Assembly: GCA_030407315.1 (NCBI GenBank)
Contig: JALQPE010000124.1
Location: 1-20,510 of the forward strand
Length of the DNA: 20,510 bases
Origin: Asparagopsis taxiformis
Lineage: Eukaryota; Rhodophyta; Florideophyceae; Bonnemaisoniales; Bonnemaisoniaceae
Direction: 5' to 3'
Of this stretch, positions 1-9,075 are shown piece after piece. The notes under the pieces are model-generated. The model worked only from the letters and a program-made list of their open reading frames with translations, did no database searches and had not been told where the DNA came from. Both the position numbers and the translations under genes were made by a program. Numbering within the stretch: the first letter of the stretch is position 1; each line of letters opens with the position of its first letter.

Positions 1-1
1 A

Positions 2-361
2 TACCGCGGACCCCGCCGCCGACCTTACCTTCCCCTCTACCGGGAACCAATGGGCGCGCCAATGCAGGCCCCTACCCTAACGGGAGAACATCTTAAACTC
101 GCTGAGAGTATGATCCCCGAAGGGGCTGTTACTTGGAGATGCTCTGGCTGTCGCCAACCGGGGCATGTGTTATACACTTGTCCTTACCTACCACCCTCAG
201 TGGGAACTTACTTCGCCTTTGCGAACTACGCTTACCAGCAAGAACCGAGCAGGTTTGCGCCGCCAACAGCGCCAGTCCAATCGGTTCAAACCGAAAAAGG
301 GATTACCCTAAAGCCGTGCTCCAACGGTCAAACCCTCCACATTGGTTGCGTTCGCCGATGA
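2..361 (+). pseudogene. Gag C-terminal fragment with CCHC zinc knuckle
   Basis: The frame is open from the left edge, so the N-terminal capsid part lies outside the window. A zinc knuckle C-x2-C-x4-H-x4-C is encoded at about 140-181, starting CSGCRQPGH. In retroelement Gag proteins this knuckle binds the genomic RNA during packaging into the cytoplasmic particle. The segment after the knuckle is Pro/Gln-rich. A TGA stop ends the frame at 359-361, and the same frame is then open again to 694. The stop may be decay. A readthrough stop between gag and pol cannot be excluded, although the other breaks downstream favour decay. Confidence 0.7.
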
Positions 362-694
362 CGAAAATCATCCAAATTGGGCCCTCTGAGGCGAGACGTT
401 TTAGAACGTAACGGATCTTCCGTAACGGCTCAAGACGTTGCCGACGCCTTGGAAACCTCCGACGACTCCGACACGTCGTCGGAAAAACTAATGACGGGGA
501 GTGAGGTGTCGCACTCCCGTCAGGAGGTGGAGCGATTACGCTACTCGGTGGACATCTCACCACAACCACCTCCGCAGGAAAAGGCTGCAACTCCCTCTAG
601 GACCAAAGTCTTTCCAGACACCAACCCCTTCGGTTCCCCACAGGGACTCGAACCTCAAGGCCGAAAGCCTCATGCCTGCTTAAGGCCGCCTTAA
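362..694 (+). pseudogene. Gag-protease linker fragment of the retroelement
   Basis: This stretch is in the same frame as the zinc-knuckle segment and open between the TGA at 359 and the stop at 692-694. It encodes an acidic Ser/Asp/Thr-rich then Pro-rich stretch with no catalytic motif. Such low-complexity linkers between nucleocapsid and protease are common in fungal Ty3/gypsy polyproteins. The ATG at 377 is probably incidental. The real protein was presumably continuous with the fragments on either side. Confidence 0.45.
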
Positions 695-696
695 GT

Positions 697-1075
697 AGTA
701 AGGTTCCGCCCCATTACGTAGTAATGGGTTCCATCGGACTCGATCCGTCAATTCTCACGCCTATGCGTATGGTGATGGACACCGGGTCCGGACCATCGGT
801 CATCCATGAAAGGAGCTTACCCACAATTGGGAACAATTCCAAGTCCCTACGGGGAAAGTTCCGCAACTGGCCGATGCTAACGGCAATCCTCTTCGGATAA
901 AAGGCAAGATAAACTGTCCTTACAGTTAGGAGCCCACAAGTCCTTTGAGGAGGAATTTCTCGTCGCGCCTAAGTTGGCCGTACCCCTCATCTTGGGAACT
1001 GGGGCAATGAATACCCACGTAGACGCAATTAGGTGCCGGGCCCAACGAATTGATATCACGACGGCGGGTCGATAG
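697..1075 (+). pseudogene. Retropepsin-like aspartic protease fragment of the polyprotein
   Basis: The protease cleaves the retroelement polyprotein and works as a dimer with one catalytic Asp per subunit. The first half is readable in one frame to a stop at 898-900. It holds the active-site triad DTG within MVMDTGSGPSV, with the Asp codon at 778-780. The second half is in another frame and ends at a TAG at 1073. It contains a hydrophobic strand and ILGTGAMNTHV, matching the usual ILG-x-[DG] flap/second motif of gypsy proteases. The frame change near 890-910 splits the domain, so this copy cannot make an intact enzyme. The catalytic residues are preserved; the loss is by indel. Confidence 0.75.
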
Positions 1076-1773
1076 CTATCCTAGTGATGTCGCCTACGCG
1101 TAAAACATCCCCCACCCTTTCGTGCTACGTGGATGCCTCGCGACCTCTAATGGGATTAACTTAGACCGCCAGCCTCATGGCATTCGATTGTCACAAAGTG
1201 TGAATGTTCCTCCGCGGAGTCAAGTAACAACTACTGTTGTATGCGCCGGTGGCGGCTTGAGTATACTCCTCGAGAGATCGGATCCTTCACCGACATCGTG
1301 TCTCTATCCCGAATGGGGTTGCGGAAGTCATCCCGCGACAGGAATTCCTGACTATCTTAACTAACTTCGGTACATCCGACAAGTACCTCCCTAAAGGGAC
1401 AATTATAGGCTATGCCCCGCGGGCAACGGCCAATGCGCCCATGGCTCTCAGCCGTTCTACCCCTTCCTCCCAAGAGGCCTCCACTATGGTGACTACTCTC
1501 CATCAGGAGCAAAGGCGGAGGAGGCCACCCAACCATCAAACTGGAAGCAAGAAGTCTCTCTGGACCACCTTGGTCAAATCCCGTTGAGGGAACGCATCCT
1601 TAGCATGCTATCTCGACACGAGTCTATGTGGGATGGATCCCTAGGGGACATCCGCGCTACGGAACACCGAATCGATAGTCGAAGGGAGCAAGCCTAGAAG
1701 GCAAACAACCCTACCGGATGGGACCCGCTCGCCGAGAGATTGCCCGTAAGGAAATAACCAGCATGCTGGAAAA
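1076..1773 (+). pseudogene. Protease-RT connector of the retroelement, heavily frameshifted
   Basis: No frame stays open for the whole stretch, but readable pieces of the usual gypsy connector appear in order. They are VPPRSQVTTTVVCAGGG (about 1209-1259), YLPKGTIIGYA (1384-1416), and MWDGSLGDIRATEHRI (1626-1673) just upstream of RT. The last piece resembles the conserved M-W-x-G-x-L-G-x-I-x-A-T-E-H-x-I stretch that precedes RT in fungal elements. Stops and frame changes between the pieces show decay. No independent gene is supported here. Confidence 0.6.
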
Positions 1774-2489
1774 GGAGTGATCGAACCGTCGACCTCCGAA
1801 TGGGCTAGCCCAGTGGTTCTTGTCCCGAAGAAGGATGGTAAATTACGCTTTTGCGTCGACTATAGGGGTCTTAACGACATCACTGTCAATGATGTGTACC
1901 CCCTTCCACGAATGGATGATTGCATTGACTCCCTCGGAGATGCTCAATATTCACCACATTGGATTGTAATTCTGGCTATTGGCAGATCCCTGTTGCACAG
2001 GACGACCGTGACAAAACGGCATTCACCTCCCACTTGGGGACATATCGCTTCAAGCGTTTGCCTTTTGGCTTGAAGAATGCTCCGGCAACGTTTCAGCGTG
2101 CCATCGACATTATTCTTAGCAGCGTTCGCTGGCAGACCTGTCTGATTTACTTAGACGATGTGATCGTATTCTCTCGGGACGAGGCCGAACATCTCCACCA
2201 TGTGGACCAAGTACTCTCCCTCCTACGGGAAGCAGGTGTCACCCTGAAGTTGACAAAGTGTCATTTCTTCGAAAAGAAGGTTGATTACCTGGGACATGTC
2301 GTGATGCCAGGAAAGCTAGCTGTTGCACAGAACGCCACTTCGGCTATCGCTGACGCGATCTTTCCGCAAACGCCTACGCAAATGCGATCCTTCCTCGGAA
2401 GCTGTGGCGTCTTTCGACGATTCATCAAAGGGTATGCCGCAATTGCGCACCCCCTTGAACGAAATGCTGACCAAAGACAGCCTCCCTAA
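1774..2489 (+). pseudogene. Reverse transcriptase domain, one frameshift
   Basis: RT copies the element RNA into DNA inside cytoplasmic particles. Part one (from about 1774) reads VIEPSTSEWASPVVLVPKKD and CVDYRGLNDIT, the fingers region of gypsy RTs. A single-base frame change lies near 1950. Part two (1959-2489) carries the palm with LPFGLKNAPATFQR and the catalytic YLDDVIVFS (Y-L-D-D codons 2148-2159), then the YLGHVV thumb motif. The break falls where a TTT run expected for a Phe codon is one T short, which fits either a homopolymer deletion or a sequencing error. Apart from that shift the domain is well preserved and colinear with canonical Ty3/gypsy RT. Confidence 0.93.
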
Positions 2490-2980
2490 ATTCGGGAAAG
2501 AACCTCCTACCGAGGACCAACGCCGCGCGTTCAACGCTCTCAAGGAGGTCATGACCAAGCCGCCGATACTGGCTCTACCCAAGTTGGGTCACCCTACACC
2601 GTAGACACGGACGCTTCCGCATACCAAATAGGATGCGCTCTGCTTCAGCAGCAAGGGAAGAGAACGATCTCAAGCCAATTGGCTATTGGTCGCGGACCTT
2701 GACTAAACCTGAAAGAGGTTCTCCCCTACGGAGCGTGAATGTCTAGCCGTCGTATGGGCTGTCACTATCCTACGTCCATACTTGGAGCAAACAAAGTTTG
2801 TAGTCCGGACGGACCATAACGCGCTGCGTTGGCTCATGAATATCAAGACCCTTCAGGGAGACTATGCCGTTGGCGCCTCCGACTTGCGGAATTTGACTAT
2901 CAAATAGTCTACCGACCCGGTCGGGTTCACCAACTACCAGACGCCCTTTCGCGTGTTGAAACTAACGGCGAGACGCCCGT
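2460..2980 (+). pseudogene. RNase H domain, frameshifted
   Basis: RNase H removes the RNA strand of the RNA:DNA hybrid during reverse transcription. After RT the reading moves to a second frame (PPTEDQRRAFNALKEVM, PPILALP), the standard RT-RNase H connection. The catalytic stretch TVDTDASAYQIGCALLQQ follows from about 2598, in yet another frame. ERECLAVVWAV with its catalytic-type Glu is at 2731-2763, and RTDHNALRWL is near 2808. The end of the domain, VYRPGRVHQLPDALSRV (about 2908-2958), is readable in the frame that then continues to 3347. At least three frame changes lie between 2460 and 2880, so the domain is inactive as sequenced, although all its landmark motifs are present and in order. 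Confidence 0.85.
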
Positions 2981-3347
2981 CACTATTGACGATGAAATAC
3001 CAACTCTGTTGGCCACGCACGCACCGCAAGGTGAAACATCCTTGGATGATGACACTGATGTTTGGTTCTACGACCTTTCTCTAGCAAGAGACCACGCCAA
3101 GGAGGCGCCTAATCGCAACGGTACACCCGTCTTGACAACTCATCCGCAAACGGAAAACTACTGCCCGATAACTCTCCAAGAGTGGCTCGAAGAGCAACGA
3201 ACAGACGACTTCTGTCAACAGGCCCTGGCCTCGCAGAAGTCTGACTCTCTCTTCTTCGAAGATGAAGACGGTGTCCTTTGTAGGAAGTCCAAATTGGACG
3301 GGTCATCCCAATTGTGGTACCCAAAGCCTTACGGCAACGTCTATTGA
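2829..3347 (+). pseudogene. RNase H end and spacer leading to integrase
   Basis: This is one open stretch of 172 codons. It begins inside RNase H, passes the DALSR motif at about 2941-2955, and runs through an acidic spacer to the start of the integrase (CRKSKLDGSSQLWYPK). It is followed by a frame change near 3310-3347 into the integrase zinc-binding part. It is the connector of the Pol polyprotein and shows no separate function. The ATG at 2835 is internal to the domain. Confidence 0.7.
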
Positions 3348-4034
3348 CGATGTGCCACCACGGCATATTGGCAGGACATCCTGGTCAGAATCGCATGTAC
3401 GACACGATGCGCCTATCTTACTACTGGCCTGCAATGGCTGCGGACATAACCGGAACGGTTGAACGCTGTTCAGCGTGTGCGAGAAACCGATTACGGTTGC
3501 GCAAACATGCGAGTACCCTCCAGCTGTTCCCAGCTACCACACCATTGGATGACGTTGCAATTGACCTCCTCGGTCCTCTACCTCGTACCAAGAAAGGTAA
3601 CGTGCACCTACTGGTGATTTCGTGTCGCTTTACCAAGCTAACCCAGGTGGTTCCCTGCGAAGCATTACGGCTTACCATGTGGCAGTAGCCTTTTGTACAC
3701 ATTGGGTGTTTAAGTATGGTCCTCCACGGACATTACTATCCGATAACGGTCCGCAATTTGCGTCGAAGTTCTTCCAGGCTGTCTGCCTCCAGTTAGGAAC
3801 GAAGAACGTCTTCACGACGGCTTACCATCCCCAGACAAATGGGCAAGTCGAACGGTATAACCGTACTCTATTGAGCATGCTACGTAATTACGTCAATGAT
3901 AACCAGGACGACTGGGATGTCTACGCATCAGCGTTAACCTATGCGTACAACACGCACGTGCATCGCACAACGGGAACTACACCCTTCGACCTCATCTAAG
4001 CCGACCTCCACCGCCATATGCGACACACCATTCG
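3314..4034 (+). pseudogene. Integrase: HHCC zinc-binding and DDE catalytic core, one frameshift
   Basis: Integrase inserts the cDNA into chromosomes in the nucleus. The N-terminal zinc module is visible as CHHGILAGHPG followed by CSAC (Cys codons 3467 and 3476). The first catalytic Asp is in VAIDLLGPL (codon 3563-3565). A single-base frame change near 3665-3690 moves the reading to the next frame. There the second Asp is in LLSDNGPQF (3742-3744) and the Glu in QTNGQVERYNR (3850-3852). The D-E spacing is 35 residues, exactly the D,D-35-E form. A stop at about 3997-3999 ends the open stretch before the C-terminal part. The catalytic residues are all preserved; only indels break it. Confidence 0.92.
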
Positions 4035-4580
4035 GTGAAAAGGAGGGCAACGCCAGACGCGTTCACGAAGCAAGACTTCTTACGCCGTATTACGGATACC
4101 ATTGATATGGCAGGTAAACGCCTTCACAGCGCGCAAGCACGCTACAAGCGTAACTTCGACCGGTCAATCCGGAAGTCTAAACGACTCATCACTACCGATG
4201 ATTACGTTTATCTGGATAATCCAGAAGTCCGTGAACGGAACAAGCTAACTCCAATAGCTCAAGGTCCCTATAGGGTTATCCGTGCCGGACGGCGAACGGT
4301 TTACATCGACCGCGATGGTATCACCGAAAAGGTTAGTCTCGATAGAGTTGCACTCGCTCCGCGACCAACCGAGGAACCAACCTTGCCACCTAGGCCACAG
4401 TCCGTTAACGCACAAGCGTCACCATCAGGTGCAGACGCCCTCGCGCCGAATACACAACCACGCCAGCCGCCGGGCGACGGCCAACAATACGCGCCAAACA
4501 ATCACCTTCACCAACTCCTAATCAGGAATACCCCTTCAGGGATCAACCATCGTCTCCACGACAACCTACAATTAGGATAA
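4035..4580 (+). pseudogene. Integrase C-terminal part with GPY/F module
   Basis: The 181 codons start RRATPDAFTKQDF and continue the integrase after a frame break. A helical basic stretch (RLHSAQARYKRNFDRSIR) is followed by DYVYLDNP and KLTPIAQGPYRVIRAG. This is the GPY/F module that sits between the DDE core and the chromodomain in chromoviruses and contributes to DNA binding and multimerisation. After about residue 115 it becomes Pro/Gln-rich with no motif and ends at a stop at 4578-4580. Confidence 0.8.
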
Positions 4581-4785
4581 CACCTGAAGGTAGTGGTTTG
4601 GGACAAACCACCCTTCAGGAGGGGGCCCCCGACGCTGTGCGCGTAAGCAAAAATTTTGCAACTCCCCTCGGGATCAACCTTGTAGTCTTTCACCCTTCGG
4701 TAACTCACCCACAATTGGGAACGACGCACACGACCCAAGTCGTTCACCCACCCAGCCGGTAACTACCAACCGCAATCGCACACAA
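4581..4785 (+). pseudogene. Interrupted integrase-chromodomain linker
   Basis: This is low-complexity Pro/Thr/Asn-coding sequence with stops in the integrase-tail frame. The chromodomain frame is already open upstream of 4786 (from at least 4741), so the ORF start given for the next feature is not a real initiation site. The stretch is notable for perfect small hairpins, among them GTGGTTTG/CAAACCAC at 4593-4611 and CCCA-CAAT-TGGG at 4708-4719. A purine run AGGAGGGGG is at 4617-4625. Confidence 0.4.
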
Positions 4786-5502
4786 TTGCGAAGAAGTCAA
4801 CAAAGACGCCATGACAACTCTGCCAATGCAGACCAAGACCAAGACGTCAACCCAGACCGGGCTCTTACATCGCACAAGCGAACGTTGCGACAAGACACGA
4901 CAAATGTCGACGCTGCTGAAGCCGCCCGAAGACGTTCAAACCGCACAATTGCGACGAGAGGACAACCATCCAGGTCATGCGTACATACGCCGAGTTCCCC
5001 TCAACGGGACGCGAACCCTCCATCGGGAGCCGAACTTCGCATAGCGAACCAAGCAAGTCAAGAACCCGCTCATTTGGCAAAACCCAAACCGGGTCGACAA
5101 ACTCGCTCAAGCGCGAAGAAGAAGAAAGCCACGGCAAACCCCGTAAGGTCTTTGGAAACCACCGGGGAACAAGAGAAAGCGCCACAGGGCACGCAGCCGA
5201 ACTCGGAACGAGTAGCTCTCCCTGAAGGGACGAAGGAAACCCCAGAGGGAAGTAGCGACGCCGAACGCGCAACCTCAGAGGAGGAATATCCCATCGATGA
5301 TCTCCTAGATTACGTCACTGACGACGACGGGGAACAATGGTTCCTGGTGAAGTGGTATGGCTACCGAAAGCCGACATGGACGCAACGCGCGAACGTCCCC
5401 CCTGAATGGGCATCAAGGTACTTCCGTCGAAGACAACACCGCGAAGGTGACCGGCAACCACGCCGAGCGCGCACGCGCAAACCCAAGAGAGGGAAGAAGT
5501 AG
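4786..5502 (+). CDS. C-terminal Pol segment with chromodomain
   Basis: The open frame of 238 codons is the end of Pol rather than a separate gene. The nominal first codon is not ATG and the frame is open further upstream. Residues 1-165 are charged, Ser/Arg/Lys-rich and probably disordered, with a basic KKKK patch near 111. Residues about 168-213 form a chromodomain (PIDDLLDYVTDDDG, then WFLVKWYGY, TWTQRANVPPEW). Chromodomains in these elements bind modified histone H3 and direct integration to heterochromatin. The usual acidic residue after TW (as in TWEP) is replaced by Thr-Gln, which could weaken the fold or simply be divergence. The tail is strongly basic (RRARTRKPKRGKK). A TAG stop ends it about 308 bases before the end of the convergent antisense ORF. 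Confidence 0.8.
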   Translation: MRRSQQRRHDNSANADQDQDVNPDRALTSHKRTLRQDTTNVDAAEAARRRSNRTIATRGQPSRSCVHTPSSPQRDANPPSGAELRIANQASQEPAHLAKPKPGRQTRSSAKKKKATANPVRSLETTGEQEKAPQGTQPNSERVALPEGTKETPEGSSDAERATSEEEYPIDDLLDYVTDDDGEQWFLVKWYGYRKPTWTQRANVPPEWASRYFRRRQHREGDRQPRRARTRKPKRGKK

Positions 5503-5809
5503 AGTAACCCCACAGGGATAAGAACCTAACAAGGTACCCACTGGGTGGAGCTACCAAACCTCGGAGGGTCAAGCCAAAAAGGGCGCACTTTATCACCGCC
5601 AACCGGAGCCACTGTGGAAATTTAGATTTCAGGAAATGAAAAAAATTGACCAAAAAGGGTTTCAACAAACAAATCCGCACGTCAGCGTGATGATGCATCT
5701 TTAATGTACCTCAGAGGTGCCTCAGGACTACCTGATGAACAATGGCGCAACGCAAAAGCGTGTTCAAACTACCGTTAGAGGTTATTCTCCCAAAGGCAAT
5801 TGCCAGTCC
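5503..5809. other. Tail-to-tail spacer between pol and antisense ORF
   Basis: These 307 bases lie between the chromodomain stop and the stop of the minus-strand ORF. There is no credible coding sequence. The spacer holds further CCC/GGG mini-hairpins (such as CCCACTGGG near 5539) and an A-rich patch near 5630-5660. It presumably carries the 3' ends of convergent transcripts, but no clear polyadenylation signal could be identified on either strand. Confidence 0.5.
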
Positions 5810-7522
5810 TTAGCGACGATAATGGCTAGAAGGCCGAGGCCGATGAGAGGCAGACGGTGCCGTAGGGGCAGGAGCGCGTACATTCGTCGAAGGACGAGGA
5901 TGGCGGGGTGCAACCCTTGCGAAGGTAGGATTACGACGCAAACCGCGTTGCGGAACTGCACTAGAACCCCGACGACGGGCAGGCACAGGGCCATGCGAAG
6001 ACGCAACCGCAGAGGCGGATAACCCAACTGCTGGGATGGACGCGGGAGGCGGAGAAACATCTGGCGACTCAGGCGACCCTAACCGGGCATCAAGACGCGC
6101 AAGTAAAGGATTACTAGCATCCGCAGCACCCACGGGGGAATGAAGACGAGTACGCACGTTGCGTTCGGGAAGACCCTCATCGGGAGACCTAGCGCGACGA
6201 CGCGAGTAACCAGGCTGAACGGCCTCCTCGCCACCCTCTTCGGGAATAACTGCTTGCTGCAGTAGACGCCTGGCGTCCTCCAACTCACCTTCTAATTCCC
6301 CAACCCGGGTTCGCAATTCTGCTGCCTCCAGGCGTGCGGCCTCAACCTCCCTATCCGCTGTGCGGCGACGCTCTCGGGCGATGTTACGCTGTTCGCGTCC
6401 TTGCTTATAGCGAGCAGCTAACGTGATGCACGACAATGCGAGTCCATCCAACGCGGATCTTACGATGTAACGCCCATTGGCAGAGGCAAAAATGGAAGCC
6501 ACCGTACCATCCCCGAGATCATCGGCCAACCGCCGCACATGCGGAATCGATAGCAATTCGCGACTCGACAATTCCCCACGTAGGATATCAACAGCAGGAG
6601 GCTGACGCGTGACTACATCATCACCGTTCACGGATGGCTCAGAGCCTTGGTCGGATGTCAGAAGCGCCTCCATGGCGGGACCCACTTGGGATGAAGGGGC
6701 AGCTGTAGGCTGAGGGGTTGGCGCGGTAGGCGCGACGGTCATCGGGACCTGACTTTCGTACAAGTCATCAGCACCACTGGGTGGTAAGGAAGCAACAGGA
6801 GCGAAGCTCCGTCCTGCGTAAGGCGAACGCCCAGCTGGGCCTCCCGCCTCGGCGGCCGTCCACCACGGACGCGGCACAAATGCCTCGCCAACAGGCTGAT
6901 ATTTGTAAGAGTCGGGGTGACCGTCGGAATACCTGTCAGGCTCCACGCCGTAATACCCATCTTCGGTGAACTCACCATCTCTGCGATAAGGCGGCAGCTC
7001 TGCGACTGTACCATCTCGATGGTTTAACACGTTAATACGTAACGCCCTCACCGGCAAGTCAACAGTCCTGTAGATAACCACCTTCTCCGGTGCCACTCCC
7101 GTGATGTTGGTACTGACCAATTCCTGCGGATAATCATCACCCCCAAGGGCCACCTTCAGCAACCGACGCACTACCGAACCAGGTAACTCCCGACTATAGG
7201 GGACCACGTCCGACACCGGAACCTTCGGGATATCGTACCAAGTACTGCTCACCCTATTGAGGAGTTCCTCCGCCATCACCGGCACAAAGCCCCGCGTCTC
7301 GGCGGTACGAGCCAACTCGATCCCTATAAGGATATCCCTCTCCAACTCGAGGTACGATCGGAACCTGTCCATTCGCCATTCGGGCGCGTCGCGAAGAGCG
7401 GAATTGTGGAAATACACCAGCGACGGAGGGTCGGCAACGGGCAAACACATCGGTGGAGATGACTTGCCTTCCCAAGTGGGATCATCCCATAGCGGGTCCA
7501 AAGCTTCCCTAGCTACCTTCAT
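5810..7522 (-). CDS. Antisense ORF 2 of the retroelement: uncharacterised 570-residue protein with coiled coil
   Basis: The protein is not recognised. It is intact over 570 codons and starts at an ATG at 7522 that overlaps the stop of the upstream ORF as ATGA. Residues 1-220 look folded: they are Trp/Tyr/Asp/Pro-rich, starting MKVAREALDPLWDDPTWEGK, with a stretch EDGYYGVEPDRYSDG around 187-201. Residues 225-310 are Pro/Ala/Ser-rich and probably disordered. Residues 310-375 are mixed helical. Residues about 376-425 are a strong heptad-like coiled coil (REVEAARLEAAELRTRVGEL), suggesting self-association. The C-terminus is Arg/Pro/Ser-rich with RRRAR and RRRGS patches that could be nuclear signals or bind nucleic acid. 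No catalytic motif, zinc finger or membrane segment is seen. A Gag-like or accessory structural role is conceivable from the coiled coil plus basic tail, but this is inference only. Confidence 0.6.
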   Translation of the reverse strand: MKVAREALDPLWDDPTWEGKSSPPMCLPVADPPSLVYFHNSALRDAPEWRMDRFRSYLELERDILIGIELARTAETRGFVPVMAEELLNRVSSTWYDIPKVPVSDVVPYSRELPGSVVRRLLKVALGGDDYPQELVSTNITGVAPEKVVIYRTVDLPVRALRINVLNHRDGTVAELPPYRRDGEFTEDGYYGVEPDRYSDGHPDSYKYQPVGEAFVPRPWWTAAEAGGPAGRSPYAGRSFAPVASLPPSGADDLYESQVPMTVAPTAPTPQPTAAPSSQVGPAMEALLTSDQGSEPSVNGDDVVTRQPPAVDILRGELSSRELLSIPHVRRLADDLGDGTVASIFASANGRYIVRSALDGLALSCITLAARYKQGREQRNIARERRRTADREVEAARLEAAELRTRVGELEGELEDARRLLQQAVIPEEGGEEAVQPGYSRRRARSPDEGLPERNVRTRLHSPVGAADASNPLLARLDARLGSPESPDVSPPPASIPAVGLSASAVASSHGPVPARRRGSSAVPQRGLRRNPTFARVAPRHPRPSTNVRAPAPTAPSASHRPRPSSHYRR

Positions 7523-9075
7523 GGGCTAGTGGCCGGCTCAGCAGAGCTACCATGACGGTGCGCGAACACGCGATAATCATTCGCCGTCACCTGACGCCCC
7601 ATCCTTCGGGAAGTAACCCTAGCGTGCAAACGCATATGATGCTCGTAGCTACCCGTATCGGGACGTGGAGGGTACGCAAACCAGCGTGACCGAACCATCG
7701 GTAGATCCGCTACGGAGCCTTGGTACGATCCTTCTTGGAACAAGCGACGATTCATACGTTCGACGTAAAGCGCATCTCCGGGATGGAGCAGGAAAGTCCT
7801 GTCGCTGCATAGCGTATGGGGGACACGGAAGTGACGCATAGGGCGACTCGAAGGGAGACGGGCGTAAGCCGACCAACATTCGTTTTGAACCTGATGGTTT
7901 TGACCCCGGAGGGAGCTCATGAGAAGCATATCGCGACGTAACTCGCTTCTCGGGCGATCCGTAAAGTCCCTACGAGGGAGTCGCGCAAACGGGTAGTGTT
8001 CCCAAGGAGCGGCGAGCTCACGCCTGAAAGGCAAGGCTTGCGAGTCGAATACCACCAGTTCATCAGCATTGGCTGGGTAGAATTCTCCCATGGAGCGCCA
8101 ATTGGCAGTCGGCTTAGGTGCCCGAGGGGGAGTGTCGTGTGACGGAACAGCTGGTGCTGGAGCAGACGCAACCGCGTAAGGGTCAACTAAGGCGGTGCCC
8201 GACGGTCTTACGCCTACAGAGGCATCGGCGGCAGCCGCACCAGACCCACTTCGGGTAACTCTGCCAGTAGAGGCATATGGGTCTAGGACCTTCTCGACAG
8301 GTTGAGCATTAGCCTTTTCGGCTGCAGCCTTCTCGGCTTCTGCTCGAGCAGCCTCGCGGCGCAATTCTTCTTCCCTACGCTTTCGAGCGTCCGCCAGTAT
8401 CTGTTGGTTGCGGCGGCCATAGTCCTCATAGGGATTCGCTGAAGCGTCATGACCAGAAGAGGTACGAGCCGCCGGGGCGGAAGGACGAGAAGTAATCGGA
8501 CGCGAACTTGGCGAAGGCCTGACGTTCGGCTGCCTTGTTGGCCTGGGCGTAGCGCCTCCCTCGGCGACGACTTCTATCACCTCCTCGGTGTCGGCCGGCA
8601 TGGCTCCCCTTGGGGACGGGCCGGCGGCCTTCGATGACTCACCTTCGCGTGACGGCGGATTAACCGATGACGGTTTGACACTTGCCACTGGGGTGGAAGG
8701 CTTCGGGGAAGCAGGCGATTCAGCCGGAACAGAGTCGCGCTCTTGTGCGCTTGCCCTGGTAGGGGGGACCGTCTCTTCGGAACGTGCTTGCGCACTCACA
8801 ACCTTGCCAGCAGGCGACGCTGGATCAGCGGTGCCTTTGGCGGCAGTCGAACGCGTTCGCGTTTGCGATTGAGCCGCGGTGGCTGACGGCACGCGTGGCG
8901 CTGAAGTCGACGAAGACTTAGCCGGTGTAGGCGGAACCCCGGTGCGGGAGGAGGAAGCCTGGTGGCGCGTCGTGGGACGGCGAACGCTGGAGCGTGTGGT
9001 AGGACGGTTGGGCGAACCCATATTGTCTCCTTCCTCTTCAGAGGATTCGAATTGAATCGGAGCACGAGGGGTCAT
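7519..9075 (-). CDS. Antisense ORF 1 of the retroelement: uncharacterised Ser/Pro/Ala-rich protein, about 518 residues
   Basis: The protein is not recognised. The frame is open from 9204, but the first ATG is at 9075 with A at -3 (AGGATG), giving about 518 residues starting MTPRAPIQFESSEEEGDNM. The first 210 residues are Ser/Thr/Pro/Arg-rich and disordered-looking, with an acidic SSEEEGD patch near the start. A highly charged Ala/Glu/Arg helix (ARAEAEKAAAEKANAQ) lies about two fifths along. The last 190 residues look folded, with WRSMGEFYPANADELVVFD, repeated FRR/FAR segments, and His/Arg-rich ends. The stop TGA (7521-7519) overlaps the ATG of the next ORF. Disordered N-terminus, charged helix and folded C-terminus recall a structural or nucleic-acid-handling protein, but no domain could be assigned. 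It has no internal break, in contrast to pol on the other strand. Confidence 0.58.
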   Translation of the reverse strand: MTPRAPIQFESSEEEGDNMGSPNRPTTRSSVRRPTTRHQASSSRTGVPPTPAKSSSTSAPRVPSATAAQSQTRTRSTAAKGTADPASPAGKVVSAQARSEETVPPTRASAQERDSVPAESPASPKPSTPVASVKPSSVNPPSREGESSKAAGPSPRGAMPADTEEVIEVVAEGGATPRPTRQPNVRPSPSSRPITSRPSAPAARTSSGHDASANPYEDYGRRNQQILADARKRREEELRREAARAEAEKAAAEKANAQPVEKVLDPYASTGRVTRSGSGAAAADASVGVRPSGTALVDPYAVASAPAPAVPSHDTPPRAPKPTANWRSMGEFYPANADELVVFDSQALPFRRELAAPWEHYPFARLPRRDFTDRPRSELRRDMLLMSSLRGQNHQVQNECWSAYARLPSSRPMRHFRVPHTLCSDRTFLLHPGDALYVERMNRRLFQEGSYQGSVADLPMVRSRWFAYPPRPDTGSYEHHMRLHARVTSRRMGRQVTANDYRVFAHRHGSSAEPATSP

